Source: Streptomyces silvae
GTDB lineage: Bacteria > Actinomycetota > Actinomycetes > Streptomycetales > Streptomycetaceae
Reading direction: 5' to 3'
Assembly: GCF_016745505.1 (NCBI RefSeq)
Contig: NZ_JAERUC010000195.1
Coordinates: 1 to 64,000 of the forward strand
Length of the DNA stretch: 64,000 bases
Below, in pieces: positions 43,381 through 52,539 of this stretch. The notes under the pieces are model-generated. The model saw only the letters and a list, made by a program, of their open reading frames with translations. It ran no database searches and had not been told where the DNA came from. Within the stretch, counting starts at the first letter, position 1, and each line of letters starts with the position of its first letter. Position numbers and translations under genes: made by a program.

Positions 43381-43965
43381 ATGAGCGCCGATCCCTCACG
43401 CCCCGTCGTCCCCCTGCGCGCCTCCGACGCGGACCGCGAGGCAGTGGTGGCTGAGTTGCAGGACGCGGCGGCCGACGGCCGGATCGACCTCGACGAGCTG
43501 GGCGTGCGGCTGGAAGTGGCCCTGGCCGCCCGGACACATGACGAGCTGGCACCCCTCACCGCCGACCTCGTCCCCGCCCTGCCGCCGGCCCAGCCGCTGG
43601 TCCTCAAGGCGGGCATGGCCGGTGTGGTGCGTGAGGGGGCCTGGCGCGTGCCCGAGCACATCAGCGCTTACGGCGGTCTGGGCGGCGCCAAGATCGACTT
43701 CACCCGGGTCGAGTGCCGGTTGCGCGTGGTGGAGATCGAGGTGGACGGCCAGACCGGTGGCGTCGAGATCGTCATCCCTGACGGGTGGGTGGTGGAGGCG
43801 GGGGAGCTGGACCCCGGCCTCGCCGGCTTCCGGAACAGGACCACCGCCGACAAGCTCCCGGGCACACCTCTGATCCGCGTCACCGGGGCCTGCGGGATGG
43901 GCGGGGTGACGGTGCGTCACCCCAAGCGCGGCGAACGCCGCAAGCTGCTCAAGGAGAGCCGGTGA
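43381..43965 (+). CDS. DUF1707 protein with LiaF-like C-terminal region
   Basis: 194 residues. DUF1707 (~14-66) reads RASDADREAVVAELQDAAADG and LDELGVRLEVALAART. The C-terminal part (~110-185) is strand-rich (GGVEIVIPDGWVVE and GACGMGGVTVRHP), like the cell-wall-stress protein family. No membrane segment, unlike many DUF1707 proteins. Common in Streptomyces; function unknown. Confidence 0.87.
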   Translation: MSADPSRPVVPLRASDADREAVVAELQDAAADGRIDLDELGVRLEVALAARTHDELAPLTADLVPALPPAQPLVLKAGMAGVVREGAWRVPEHISAYGGLGGAKIDFTRVECRLRVVEIEVDGQTGGVEIVIPDGWVVEAGELDPGLAGFRNRTTADKLPGTPLIRVTGACGMGGVTVRHPKRGERRKLLKESR

Positions 43966-44010
43966 GCTAGGGTCTCGCCCTCGTCGGGGGCGTCCGGACA
44001 CCGCAGTGAG

Positions 44011-44030
44011 CTGCCGGGATCTCCCGGCAG
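44011..44030. terminator. Hairpin between DUF1707 and MerR genes
   Basis: CTGCCGGG and CCCGGCAG are perfect 8-bp arms with ATCT between them, in a gap between converging genes. Confidence 0.7.
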
Positions 44031-44048
44031 GTCACGGCTCGCTCTCGA

Positions 44049-44086
44049 CAGGTCTCGGGTTCCCTCGGCAGGTCTCGGGTTCCCTC
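44049..44086. repeat. 20-bp direct tandem repeat
   Basis: CAGGTCTCGGGTTCCCTC occurs at 44049 and 44069, giving a period of 20. It runs up to the end of the MerR gene. Confidence 0.75.
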
Positions 44087-44462
44087 AGCCGGTCACCGCT
44101 TCCTGAAGCTGTTCGCGGTGGGCGCGGGCCGTGGAGATGAGCCCGTCGAGCGCGTCCCGGGTCGCCGCGAGGTCGGTGATGTGCCGGCTGAGCCGGTCAC
44201 GCTCCTGCGCCATCCGTTCGAGAGCTGCGTCGGAGTTGTTCCGGCTCGGCGAGTCGGTGCAGGGGAGCAGTTCGAGGATGGTGCGGCTGGAGAGGCCTGC
44301 CGCGTACAGCCGTTGGATGAACCCGACCCGCTCGGTCTGGTCGTCCGTGTAGTGCCGCTGACCGCTGCCGCTACGGGTGCTGGCGAGCAGCCCCTGCTCC
44401 TCGTAGTAGCGCAGGGACCGGACGCTCACCCCTGTCCGTGCTGCGAGCTCCCCGATGCGCAT
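44085..44462 (-). CDS. MerR-family transcription regulator
   Basis: 125 residues: winged helix with RIGELAARTGVSVRSLRYYEEQGLL at the start, RHYTDDQTERVGFIQRLYAAGLS in the middle and a C-terminal coiled coil (ALERMAQERDRLSRHITDLAATRDALDG region). There are no clustered Cys as in metal sensors; two Cys-free ends suggest a drug or aldehyde sensor. GGGAGGG precedes the ATG at 44462. Divergent from the old yellow enzyme gene, with a MerR promoter between. Confidence 0.93.
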   Translation of the reverse strand: MRIGELAARTGVSVRSLRYYEEQGLLASTRSGSGQRHYTDDQTERVGFIQRLYAAGLSSRTILELLPCTDSPSRNNSDAALERMAQERDRLSRHITDLAATRDALDGLISTARAHREQLQEAVTG

Positions 44463-44499
44463 ACGCCCTCCCCATGGTCCGTGATCTGCATCACAGGGC

Positions 44500-44531
44500 T
44501 TGCCTCTGACATTGATGTGAGGTTTTAGCGT
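44500..44531 (+). promoter_or_regulatory. MerR-type promoter of the old yellow enzyme gene
   Basis: TTGCCT (-35) and TAGCGT (-10) are 20 bp apart, longer than normal. CCTC and GAGG of an inverted repeat (44503-44522) lie in the spacer. This overlong spacer with a dyad is what MerR proteins untwist to activate. The start codon is ~52 bp downstream. Confidence 0.7.
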
Positions 44532-44583
44532 AATCGATGTGCCCGGAAGGCGGGCGCGGAGTCGACGCAAGGACGTGCCCGAG

Positions 44584-45657
44584 ATGACGGACCTCTTCCG
44601 CAGCTACCAGCTCGGTGACCTGAATCTGCCCAACCGGCTGGTGATGGCGCCGATGACGCGCGTCCGCGCTGCGGCGGGCGGCCTCGCCACCCCTTCGATG
44701 GCCGCCTACTACGCCCAGCGCGCGACGGCCGGACTCATCGTGAGCGAGGGAGTGCAGCCCAGCCTGATCGGACAGTCCAATCCCGGCACGCCGGGACTGC
44801 ACACCGACGAGCAGGTGGCCGCGTGGCGTCCCGTGACGTCCGCGGTGCACGCGAACGGCGGGCGGATCTTCGCGCAGATCATGCACGGCGGCCGGGTCTC
44901 GCACCCCGACACCACCGGCCTGCAGCCGGTCGGCCCCTCCGCGGTCCCGGCCGTGGGTGACGTGTTCACCCCCACCGGCCCTCAGCCGGCTCCGCTCCCG
45001 CGTGCTCTGGAGACCTCCGAGGTGGGGGAGCACGCCCAGGCGTACGCGAGCGCGGCGCGCCGTGCCGTCGACGCGGGGTTCGACGGGGTGGAACTGCACG
45101 GCGCCAACGGCTATCTGATCTCCCAGTTCCTCTCGACCAACGCCAATCTGCGCACCGACGTCTACGGCGGTTCGGTGGCCAACCGCATCCGGTTCGCCGT
45201 GGAGGCGGTCTCCGCGACGGTGGAGGCGGTCGGCGCGGAGAGGACCGGGATACGCCTGTCCCCGGGCGGCGGCTTCTGGGGCGTCGAGGAGACCGACGCC
45301 CTGGAGCTCAACACGGCGCTGCTGGCCGAGCTGGCCCGGCTGGAGGTGGCCTACGTACACCTCGAGGCCACGGCCGGCGAAGAGGTGCTGCTGGATCTGC
45401 GGCGGGCCTGGCCGGGCACCCTGATCATGAACCCGGTGTTCCCCATGGGCCCCAAGCAGACCGGCCGGGCCGAGGCCGACCACTGGCTCGGGCTGGGCGC
45501 GGACCTGATCGGCTTCGGCCGTGCGTTCATCGCCAACCCCGACCTCGTGGAGCGCCTGCGCTCCAATCTGCCGATCGCGCCCGTCGACGAGGCCACGTAC
45601 TACCAGGGGGGCGACGCGGGTTACCTGACCTACCCGGCGTACCAGTACACCGCCTGA
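44584..45657 (+). CDS. Old yellow enzyme (NADPH-dependent alkene reductase)
   Basis: 357 residues, FMN-binding TIM barrel. Marks: LPNRLVMAPMTRVRA near the start, ELHGANGYLISQFLS (His and Asn for substrate binding) and DVYGGSVANRIRF, with GFGRAFIANPDLVERL at the end. It reduces activated double bonds (enones, quinones, nitro groups). The start at 44584 gives MTDLFRSYQL. Divergent MerR regulator suggests induction by an electrophile. Confidence 0.95.
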   Translation: MTDLFRSYQLGDLNLPNRLVMAPMTRVRAAAGGLATPSMAAYYAQRATAGLIVSEGVQPSLIGQSNPGTPGLHTDEQVAAWRPVTSAVHANGGRIFAQIMHGGRVSHPDTTGLQPVGPSAVPAVGDVFTPTGPQPAPLPRALETSEVGEHAQAYASAARRAVDAGFDGVELHGANGYLISQFLSTNANLRTDVYGGSVANRIRFAVEAVSATVEAVGAERTGIRLSPGGGFWGVEETDALELNTALLAELARLEVAYVHLEATAGEEVLLDLRRAWPGTLIMNPVFPMGPKQTGRAEADHWLGLGADLIGFGRAFIANPDLVERLRSNLPIAPVDEATYYQGGDAGYLTYPAYQYTA

Positions 45658-45779
45658 GACCCGGAAGCCGGGCGGGGCGGATCCCCTCCCGCCCCGAGGC
45701 GGCCAGGCCCACGCTGCTCGGTGCCGACCGCCTCGATCCGTCGTCATGCCGTGACGCGGAACGGTGTCCGCGCGGACGG

Positions 45780-46526
45780 TCAGTGCACGGCAACGGCCAG
45801 GCTGACCACATAGCGCTCCTCGACCGTCCCGTGCGGGAACACTTCCAGAAGACGGTCCCGCTCCTCGGCGAGGAACGCCCCGGTGGCCTTCTCGCCGAGG
45901 ACGAGGAAGTCGGAGTAAGTGGCGAGGTTCGCGAGGTGCGAGTCGAGCGGGATGCTCCTGGACCACGTGATCTGCCGCTCGGCGAAGCTGAGTCCCGGGG
46001 GCAGACCTCGGAATCGGGCCGCGGGATCGGGCTCTTCGTCCTCGGCGCCGAAGAGCCGGCGCAGACGGGCGTCCTGGTCGGCCGTCCAGCCGACCGTACT
46101 GTCCGAGTCGTTCCACCACAGGGCGAGTGCCCCGCCCCGGCGGAGCACTCGCCGGGCCTCCGGCACGGACGCGCGCCGGTCGGTCCAGTGCCAGCTCTGG
46201 GCGTAGGCGAGTATGTCGATGGACCCGGAGGCGAGCGGCAGGTGGTTCCCGTCGCCCCGTACGAGCGGGACGTCCGGCAGCCCGAGGAGGAACTGGCCCG
46301 CCATGGCAGCTCCTGGTTCGACCGCGACGACGCGCGCACCGCGGGCATGCAGGTGCCGGGTCGCGAGCCCCGTACCCGCGCCGATGTCGGCGACGTCGGC
46401 GCCTCTCAGCGGGCGGCCCGCCAGTTCCTCCATCGCGTCGAACAGCGCGGGCGGATACGAAGGACGGTGCGCGGCGTACCGGGAGGCCGCTCCGTCGAAG
46501 GAAAGGGCCTGCGAAGTGGTCGTCAT
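45780..46526 (-). CDS. Class I SAM-dependent methyltransferase
   Basis: 248 residues. The SAM loop is VADIGAGTGLAT (~45-56), followed by VVAVEPGAAMAGQF and a post-motif LAYAQSWHWTD. The pattern is that of small-molecule methyltransferases of the UbiE/TAM type. The ATG at 46526 has no strong ribosome site. Substrate unknown; no neighbour suggests a pathway. Confidence 0.9.
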   Translation of the reverse strand: MTTTSQALSFDGAASRYAAHRPSYPPALFDAMEELAGRPLRGADVADIGAGTGLATRHLHARGARVVAVEPGAAMAGQFLLGLPDVPLVRGDGNHLPLASGSIDILAYAQSWHWTDRRASVPEARRVLRRGGALALWWNDSDSTVGWTADQDARLRRLFGAEDEEPDPAARFRGLPPGLSFAERQITWSRSIPLDSHLANLATYSDFLVLGEKATGAFLAEERDRLLEVFPHGTVEERYVVSLAVAVH

Positions 46527-46700
46527 ACGACCATCCTGGCGAATTCCGGGGCGACGGGGGCACGAACTCGACAGGACCGTCAGGTTCGCCGGGACTTCGC
46601 CGGCCCGAACCAGGAGACGCGGCCTCCGATCCGGCCTGATCCACCCTTGCGGGGGCACACGCGTGTTCCGACGATACGAGCGACTCAAGGGAGCGACGCC

Positions 46701-46871
46701 ATGCTGGGTATTGCCGCAGCCGTACTGTTCTTCATCGCCTTTCTGGTCAACGCCGCCGACATAGCGACGAACGACGTCTTCTCCTCGACGAACATCATGC
46801 TGCTCGGCCTCGTCGCCCTGGCGCTGCACATCGCGGGCATCGGTAACGGGCGGCGCGTCGGACGCCGTTGA
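46701..46871 (+). CDS. Small membrane protein
   Basis: 56 residues: two membrane helices (GIAAAVLFFIAFLVNAADI and MLLGLVALALHIAGIG) joined by TNDVFSSTN, with a basic tail RRVGRR. AAGGGAG precedes the ATG. Such two-helix proteins are common in Streptomyces; function unknown. Confidence 0.7.
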   Translation: MLGIAAAVLFFIAFLVNAADIATNDVFSSTNIMLLGLVALALHIAGIGNGRRVGRR

Positions 46872-46939
46872 GCGTCGCCCGGCAGCCGCATGCCGGGGGC
46901 GGCACAGCCGGGCCACCGGCTGCCCGGGACAATGCCCCC

Positions 46940-47446
46940 ATGCGTATCCGACCGGTGAACACCGACGAACTACCGCGTCTCCAGAACATCGAGCGAGCCG
47001 CCGGGCAGTGCTTCCGCGATATCGGCATGGCCCGGATCGCCGAGGACGAGCCGCTCCCGCTCGGTGAACTGGAGCGCTACCGGAGCAACGGACTCGCCTG
47101 GGCCGCCGTCGACCCGGCCGACGTACCGGTGGCCTACCTCATCGCCGAACACGTGGACGGGAACCTCCACGTCGAGCAGGTCTCGGTGCACCCCGACCAG
47201 GCGCGCCGCGCGATCGGACGTGCGTTGCTCGACCACCTCGCTGCTCATGCCGTGGCCGGCGGTGTACTCGCCCTCACCCTCACCACGTTCGCCGATGTCC
47301 CCTGGAACGCGCCCTATTACGCGCGCTGCGGCTTCCGCCTGCTCGACGACACCGAGCTCGGTCCGGGCCTGCGGGAGATCCGCCGGGCGGAGGCCGCCCA
47401 CGGCCTGGACCGCTGGCCGAGGGTCTGCATGCGCAGAGACCTGTGA
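46940..47446 (+). CDS. GNAT acetyltransferase
   Basis: 168 residues. CoA-binding region HPDQARRAIGRALLDHLAAHA and C-terminal PYYARCGFRLLDDTE. The start at 46940 (MRIRPVNTDELPRL) is the family-typical N-terminus. Single gene after the small membrane protein (68 bp). Substrate unknown. Confidence 0.87.
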   Translation: MRIRPVNTDELPRLQNIERAAGQCFRDIGMARIAEDEPLPLGELERYRSNGLAWAAVDPADVPVAYLIAEHVDGNLHVEQVSVHPDQARRAIGRALLDHLAAHAVAGGVLALTLTTFADVPWNAPYYARCGFRLLDDTELGPGLREIRRAEAAHGLDRWPRVCMRRDL

Positions 47447-47716
47447 TCCGGGCGGGCCCGGTGGCGGCACGCAGCGGAGGACCACCCGGCGGCGCGTCCG
47501 GAAACAGGGAGCCGGGCTCGTCGCGGACCGGCAAGAATGGAACCGGCTCCCGTGCACCCGTGCCCGCCTGCCGGGCCTCGCCCGTACCACTCCCCGTATC
47601 CGTGCCGCTCGCGAGCGGACGGCACGGAACGTCCGGGACAGGGTTCCGGGCCGAAACGGGAGCCGGACCCGCCCCGTTGCTGCACCGGGCTTCACCGGAT
47701 CGAGTGGAAGAGGGAC

Positions 47717-48562
47717 ATGGCAGAGTACGAGATCACTACCGCCGGGACCCGTGAGATGACGAAGTTCCTGGAGTGGGCCGCCGACGAGCAGTGGAACCCG
47801 GGGAAGTTCGACCACCTCCCCTTCCACGCCGCCGACCCGCACGGTTTCCTCCTGGGCAAGCTCGACGAAGAACCCGTCACCTCCATCTCCGCCGTGCGGT
47901 ACGGAGCGGACTTCGGCTTCATCGGGTTCTACATCGCCCGTCCCCGGATCCGGGGCCAGGGCTACGGGATCCAGGCGTGGCAGGCAGCCATGAAGCGCCT
48001 CGACGGCCGCAACGTGGGGCTCGACGGTGTGGTCGACCAGCAGGACAACTACCGCAGGTCCGGGTTCCGTACCGCCTGGACCCACATCCGGTACGCGGGA
48101 ACACCGGCGGGCGAGAAGCCCGCACAGGACATCGCCGTCATGGACGCAGGCTCCGTCCCCTTCGGCCGGCTGGCCTCGTACGACCGCCGCTTCTTCCCCG
48201 CGAGCCGTGACGCCTTCCTCTCCCTCTGGGTGGGCGTGCCGGGTCACACCGCCCTTGTGGCGCTGCGGGACGGCGAGTTGAGCGGCTTCGGAGTCGCCCG
48301 CCCCGCGGAGTCGGGTGTGCGCGTCGGCCCCCTCTACGCCGCTTCCGACGATGTGGCCCTCGCTCTGCTGAACGGCCTGTCGGCAGCCCAGCAGGGGGCG
48401 CCGGTGGCCCTGGACGTGCCCGACGTCAACGTGAGGGCGATCCGGCTGATGGAGCGCCTCGGACTCGAACCGACCTTCGAGTGCGCCCGGATGTACACCG
48501 GTGACACCCCCGACGTCGACATGGCGGGCCTCTTCGCCGCCACGACCATCGAACTGGGGTAG
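47717..48562 (+). CDS. GNAT acetyltransferase with C-terminal second domain
   Basis: 281 residues. The N-terminal GNAT domain (~1-135) has GFYIARPRIRGQGYGIQAWQ at the CoA site. The C-terminal ~110 residues (YDRRFFPASRDAFLSLWV to ARMYTGDTP) are the second half typical of the YitH/acetyltransferase_18 group. Ribosome site AGAGGGAC precedes the ATG at 47717. Substrate unknown. Confidence 0.87.
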   Translation: MAEYEITTAGTREMTKFLEWAADEQWNPGKFDHLPFHAADPHGFLLGKLDEEPVTSISAVRYGADFGFIGFYIARPRIRGQGYGIQAWQAAMKRLDGRNVGLDGVVDQQDNYRRSGFRTAWTHIRYAGTPAGEKPAQDIAVMDAGSVPFGRLASYDRRFFPASRDAFLSLWVGVPGHTALVALRDGELSGFGVARPAESGVRVGPLYAASDDVALALLNGLSAAQQGAPVALDVPDVNVRAIRLMERLGLEPTFECARMYTGDTPDVDMAGLFAATTIELG

Positions 48563-48653
48563 TCCGCGCCCGCAGCCTCACGCTCCGGGACATGGCCGCC
48601 GTGCGGGTGCCGCCGGCCGGGGACGGACAGCGGCCGTCCCCGGACGTGGTCCT

Positions 48654-49544
48654 CTACAGCTCGTCGCCGAACGCCATTGCCAGCTCCCGCCATTCGGCCC
48701 GAGGCAGACCGCCGCCACCCTCCTCGGCGGTGAGGACCTGGAGTGCCACGTGATCGGCACCGGCGTCGAGGTACTCCTGGGTCCGGGCCTTCACACGCCC
48801 GGCGTCGCCCAGGGCGAACAGGGCGTCGAGCAGACGGGTGCTGCCGCCACCGTCGAAGTCGCTCTCGGAGAACCCCAGGCGCAGCAGGTTGTCCGTGTAG
48901 TTGGGCAGCTGGAGGTACATCGCGAGCATGTTCCGTGCGGTGGTGCGTGCCCGGTCGGTGTCGGTGTCGAGGACCACCGACAGCTCCGGGGCGAGCAGGG
49001 CGTCGGGGCCGAGCGCCGCACGCGCCTCCGCGGTGTGCTCGGTGGTGACGAGATAGGGATGTGCGCCCAGCGCCCGCCCCGTGGCGAGCTTCAGCATCTT
49101 CGGGCCGAGAGCGGCCAGGACCCGGCTCTCCGGTCCCACCGGCGGGCTCGCGGCGTCGAGTGCGTCGAGATAGCCGACCATCGCGCTGTACGGCTTGCTG
49201 TACTGCGGCACCATCGGGCCGTGGCTGACGCCCAGGCCGAGCACGAACCGCCCGCGTGAGCCGGCGCCGATCGCGGCGATGCCTGCCGCGACCTCCTCGG
49301 CGGTGTGGTCCCAGATGCTCAGGATGCCGGTGGCCACGGTGACCGTGCGGGTGGCGGCGACGACAGCTGCGGCGTCCTCGACCGAAGGGCTGCCCCCGAT
49401 CCAGAGGGTGCCGTACTTCAGCTCTTCGAGCTCGGCGACCGCCTCCGCGATCGCTTTCCTGCCCGCGTCGTCCGTGCGCGACCCGTGCAGGGCACCGCTC
49501 CAGATGCCGACCCGTCCGAATGTCTCACGCGTCTCAGAACTCAT
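48654..49544 (-). CDS. LLM-class F420-dependent oxidoreductase
   Basis: 296 residues, luciferase-like TIM barrel. GRVGIWSGALHG at the start, LWIGGSPSVEDAA and RFVLGLGVSHGPMV fit the actinobacterial F420-dependent subgroup. It transfers hydride between F420 and an unknown substrate. It is divergent from the glycerophosphodiesterase gene, 261 bp apart. Confidence 0.88.
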   Translation of the reverse strand: MSSETRETFGRVGIWSGALHGSRTDDAGRKAIAEAVAELEELKYGTLWIGGSPSVEDAAAVVAATRTVTVATGILSIWDHTAEEVAAGIAAIGAGSRGRFVLGLGVSHGPMVPQYSKPYSAMVGYLDALDAASPPVGPESRVLAALGPKMLKLATGRALGAHPYLVTTEHTAEARAALGPDALLAPELSVVLDTDTDRARTTARNMLAMYLQLPNYTDNLLRLGFSESDFDGGGSTRLLDALFALGDAGRVKARTQEYLDAGADHVALQVLTAEEGGGGLPRAEWRELAMAFGDEL

Positions 49545-49805
49545 GGTGAGGTCAACAGCGCCTCGTACCCGCTATTCCCGACCGGACAGGAGTTCACCCG
49601 AACGGGGGCCGATGGTCCCGTCGGGCGTGGGGGGCCCGTTCCGTGCGGTGGAGCGGCTGCGGCCGGTGACCGGCGGGGCCCGGGCCTTCCTCGGGGGCGA
49701 CCGTTCCACGTACGTTCATGGTGTCCTCGCTGTGAGGCCTCGCACGGGCCGGATCCCCGGGATTGGCTTCGCGGCGTCCAGCTCGACGCAACAGACGAGG
49801 CACAC

Positions 49806-50879
49806 ATGTCCCTGAGGCACGCAGTCGCCGGCCTGGCCCTTCTGCCCGCGCTCGCCGTTCCGGCGTCCGCGCACGCGGCCACCGCTCCCCACCAGCACGA
49901 ACCCCACCCCCTCGCCGCCTTCGACCTCCAGGCTCACCGCGGCGGCCTCGGGCTCACCACGGAGGAGTCCCTGGAGGGCTTCGCCAAGGCGATACGCCTG
50001 GGTGTCAGCACCCTGGAGCTGGACACCCAGATCACCAAGGACCGCAGAGTGGTGGTGACCCACGACCGGCAGGTCAGCGCCCAGAAGTGCAAGGACACCG
50101 GTCCGCTGACACCGGGTGACGCGATGTACCCGTACGTCGGCAAGTACATCAAGGACCTGACGCTCGCGCAGATCAAGACCATGGACTGCGGCTACCAGCA
50201 GCTGCCCGGCTTCCCCGAGCAGGAGCAGATCAAGGGCCATCGCATGGCCGAACTGAAGGATGTCCTCAACCTGGTGAGGAGCTACGGCGCCAAGCGGATC
50301 AAGCTCAACATCGAGACGAAGGTGGAGGCAGGAGCGCCCGAGCAGACCGCCCCGCGCACGCTGTTCGTGCGTCGCGTCCACGAGGAGATCCGCCGCTCCG
50401 GCATCGAGAAGCAGGTGTCCGTCCAGTCCTTCGACTGGGGCGCCCTGAAGGAGATGCACAGGATCGCCCCGTCGTACCCTCTGGTGGCCCTGACGAACTA
50501 CGACTTCCTCGAGATCGGAAAGCCCGGGGCCTCACCCTGGCTCGGCGGGATCGACGCCGATGACTACGACGGCGACTTCGTCCGGGCGGCCGCGTCCGTC
50601 CCCGGCGTGACCGCACTGTCCCCGAACTACGGATTCCCGCAGAACGGCACGGTCGCCGACCCCGGCTTCCGCTTCTACCCCGACAGGAAGATGGTCCGCG
50701 ACGCCCACCGGCGCGGACTGAAGGTCATCCCCTGGACCTGCGACGACCCCGCCACCGTCGAGGCGCTCATGGACATGGGCATCGACGGGATCATCACCGA
50801 CTACCCCGACCGCGTACGGGACATCATGGCCGCCCGTGGCATGCCGCTGCCCACGCCGTACCCGGCACCGCGCCGCTGA
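49806..50879 (+). CDS. Secreted glycerophosphodiester phosphodiesterase
   Basis: 357 residues with a signal peptide (1-~25, SAHAA). GDPD TIM barrel: LQAHRGGLGLTTEES (first catalytic His), TLELDTQITKD and VVVTHDRQ (second His), then KLNIETKVE. It hydrolyses glycerophosphodiesters from lipids or teichoic acids to glycerol 3-phosphate outside the cell, a phosphate-scavenging role. No PhoP box was identified with confidence. Confidence 0.93.
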   Translation: MSLRHAVAGLALLPALAVPASAHAATAPHQHEPHPLAAFDLQAHRGGLGLTTEESLEGFAKAIRLGVSTLELDTQITKDRRVVVTHDRQVSAQKCKDTGPLTPGDAMYPYVGKYIKDLTLAQIKTMDCGYQQLPGFPEQEQIKGHRMAELKDVLNLVRSYGAKRIKLNIETKVEAGAPEQTAPRTLFVRRVHEEIRRSGIEKQVSVQSFDWGALKEMHRIAPSYPLVALTNYDFLEIGKPGASPWLGGIDADDYDGDFVRAAASVPGVTALSPNYGFPQNGTVADPGFRFYPDRKMVRDAHRRGLKVIPWTCDDPATVEALMDMGIDGIITDYPDRVRDIMAARGMPLPTPYPAPRR

Positions 50880-50943
50880 CGGAGGAGCGGCAACTGTCCG
50901 ACGGCCGGAGGCGGGCACGGCGGTCATGACCCCGGGCGGCCGC

Positions 50944-52200
50944 TCAGTGGCGGCGGTTGCGGAGCACCCCGGCGAGCAGGAACGCGAGCAGCCCGGCCAG
51001 GGGCACCACCAGCAGGCCCACCCGGAGACTGGTGGCGTCCGTGACCAGCCCGACGATCGGGGGCGAGGCCAGGAAGCCCAGACGCATGAGCCAGGAGACG
51101 ATCGCCAGCCCCGACCCGGGCTTGAGCCCGGGCAGTTCGTCGGCTTCGTGCATGGCGGCGGGCACCAGGGTCGCCACCCCGAATCCGGCCGCGGCGAAGC
51201 CCAGGACCGTACCGGGCACCGAGGGTACGGCCAGGGCCAGACCCATGCCGGCCGCCGTGATCAGACCGCCCGCCCGGGCCACGGTGCGCTGGCCGAACCG
51301 GTCGACGAGCCGGTCGCCGATGACACGGCCGATGAACTGGGCACCGACCAGGGCGATGTAGCCGAACGCGGCCAGGGTCACCGACGCGTGCAGGGAACCG
51401 GAGAGATAGAGCGTCGCCCAGGAACTGCCCGCGTCCTCGACGAGGGTGCCCGCCGTCGCGATGAGGACGAGGGCGGCCAGTACATACACGGTGCGCCGGC
51501 CTCTCGTCCCCGGGCCCGCCGCACCTTCCACGCGACCGCCGGCGTCCGGCACGGAGGCGGACTCGCTCGCAGGGACGGGGTCGTTCGCGGTCTCTGTCCC
51601 GGGCTCGGTCTCCGTCTCGGGCCCGGGGAGGCAGTACCGCAGGGCTATGCACGCCGCGACGGCGAACACCACGGCCGAGATCGTCAGGTGCTGGCCCCTC
51701 GACAGGCCGAGTGCGATCGCTGCGGCGGCCATGGAACCGCCGACGACGGCCCCGATGGACCAGACCGCGTGGAAGGAGTTGATGATGGAGCGTCCGTAGC
51801 GACGCTGCACCCGCAGCCCATGGGCGTTCTGCGCGACATCGGTGACGGCGTCCATCGCCCCGGCCAGGAACAGTGCGCCCGCGAACAGGACGACCGAGTC
51901 GGCCAGGCCCGCCGCGAGGATGCCCCCACCGGTCAGCAGCGTGCCCAGCACCGCGGCCCGCGCCGAACCCAGTCGGCGGATGGCCACTCCGGCCGCGAGC
52001 CCGGCCGCGATGGCCCCCGCCGGGAACGCCGCGACGGCCAGGCCGTATAGGGAGTTGCTCAGGCCCAGATCCGCTTTGATCTGCGGGTATCGCGGCAGGA
52101 GGTTGGCGAACAGCGCCCCGTTGGTGAAGAAGAGCACGGCGACGGCCACCCGGGCCTGCCGTTCTGCCAGGACGGGCCGGCTCGGTGCTTCCACAGTCAT
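50944..52200 (-). CDS. Major facilitator superfamily transporter
   Basis: 418 residues, about 12 membrane helices with a charged central loop (~205-245, rich in Glu, Thr and Pro). The first helix begins AVAVLFFTNGALFANLLPR and the N-terminal half carries GAMDAVTDVAQNAHGLRVQRRYGRS, typical of the FucP-like or drug-exporter MFS group. The ATG at 52200 closely follows a promoter with TATATGG. Substrate unknown. Confidence 0.9.
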   Translation of the reverse strand: MTVEAPSRPVLAERQARVAVAVLFFTNGALFANLLPRYPQIKADLGLSNSLYGLAVAAFPAGAIAAGLAAGVAIRRLGSARAAVLGTLLTGGGILAAGLADSVVLFAGALFLAGAMDAVTDVAQNAHGLRVQRRYGRSIINSFHAVWSIGAVVGGSMAAAAIALGLSRGQHLTISAVVFAVAACIALRYCLPGPETETEPGTETANDPVPASESASVPDAGGRVEGAAGPGTRGRRTVYVLAALVLIATAGTLVEDAGSSWATLYLSGSLHASVTLAAFGYIALVGAQFIGRVIGDRLVDRFGQRTVARAGGLITAAGMGLALAVPSVPGTVLGFAAAGFGVATLVPAAMHEADELPGLKPGSGLAIVSWLMRLGFLASPPIVGLVTDATSLRVGLLVVPLAGLLAFLLAGVLRNRRH

Positions 52201-52539
52201 ACGGGAACCATATAGGTCGAGCGTACGAACGTACACTCCCGCTTCCGTGCAGGCGGCGGATCCTGCGCGGGCCCCGGCGGTCATGCCGACGGAAGGTGGG
52301 TGTTCACCGGAGTACGGGTCCGGGATGTCCGAGGGTGCGGTGAGGGCGAGGCGGCCGGGAGGCCGGGTGGGAGTCTGCCTCCCTGACCGCCGCTTCGTCC
52401 GCTTCGGTCGGACGCCGTGCGGTTGTGCGTCCGGGGCCCGCGAGCCCGACGGCCGAACGGAGCGGCCGGACCATCGAACAAGCGGTCGTCGCCCTGGGGG
52501 CCGGGCCGCGCGGATGAGCTCGCGGCCGTTGGACCGCGG
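52201..52539. other. Intergenic stretch left of the wHTH protein gene
   Basis: 339 bp with no gene I can support. It holds the MFS promoter with a palindrome at 52223-52234 on its left side; the remainder is featureless apart from GC-rich sequence. Confidence 0.5.
52223..52234. promoter_or_regulatory. Palindrome in the MFS promoter
   Basis: GTACGAACGTAC is a 5-2-5 inverted repeat. It sits 23 bp before the ATG, next to an AT-rich -10-like TATAGG/TATATGG. It could be a repressor site for the exporter. Confidence 0.45.

Noticed and set aside
45916..45918. Possible TTA codon in the methyltransferase gene
   Set aside because: Out of frame; the codons there read ACT TAC TCC.
44491..46644. A 717-codon frame antisense to the old yellow enzyme gene
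   Set aside because: It overlaps two genes with clear families and shows no domain.
47447..47716. Small open frames between two acetyltransferase genes
   Set aside because: 270 bp with no ribosome site or coding bias; treated as non-coding.
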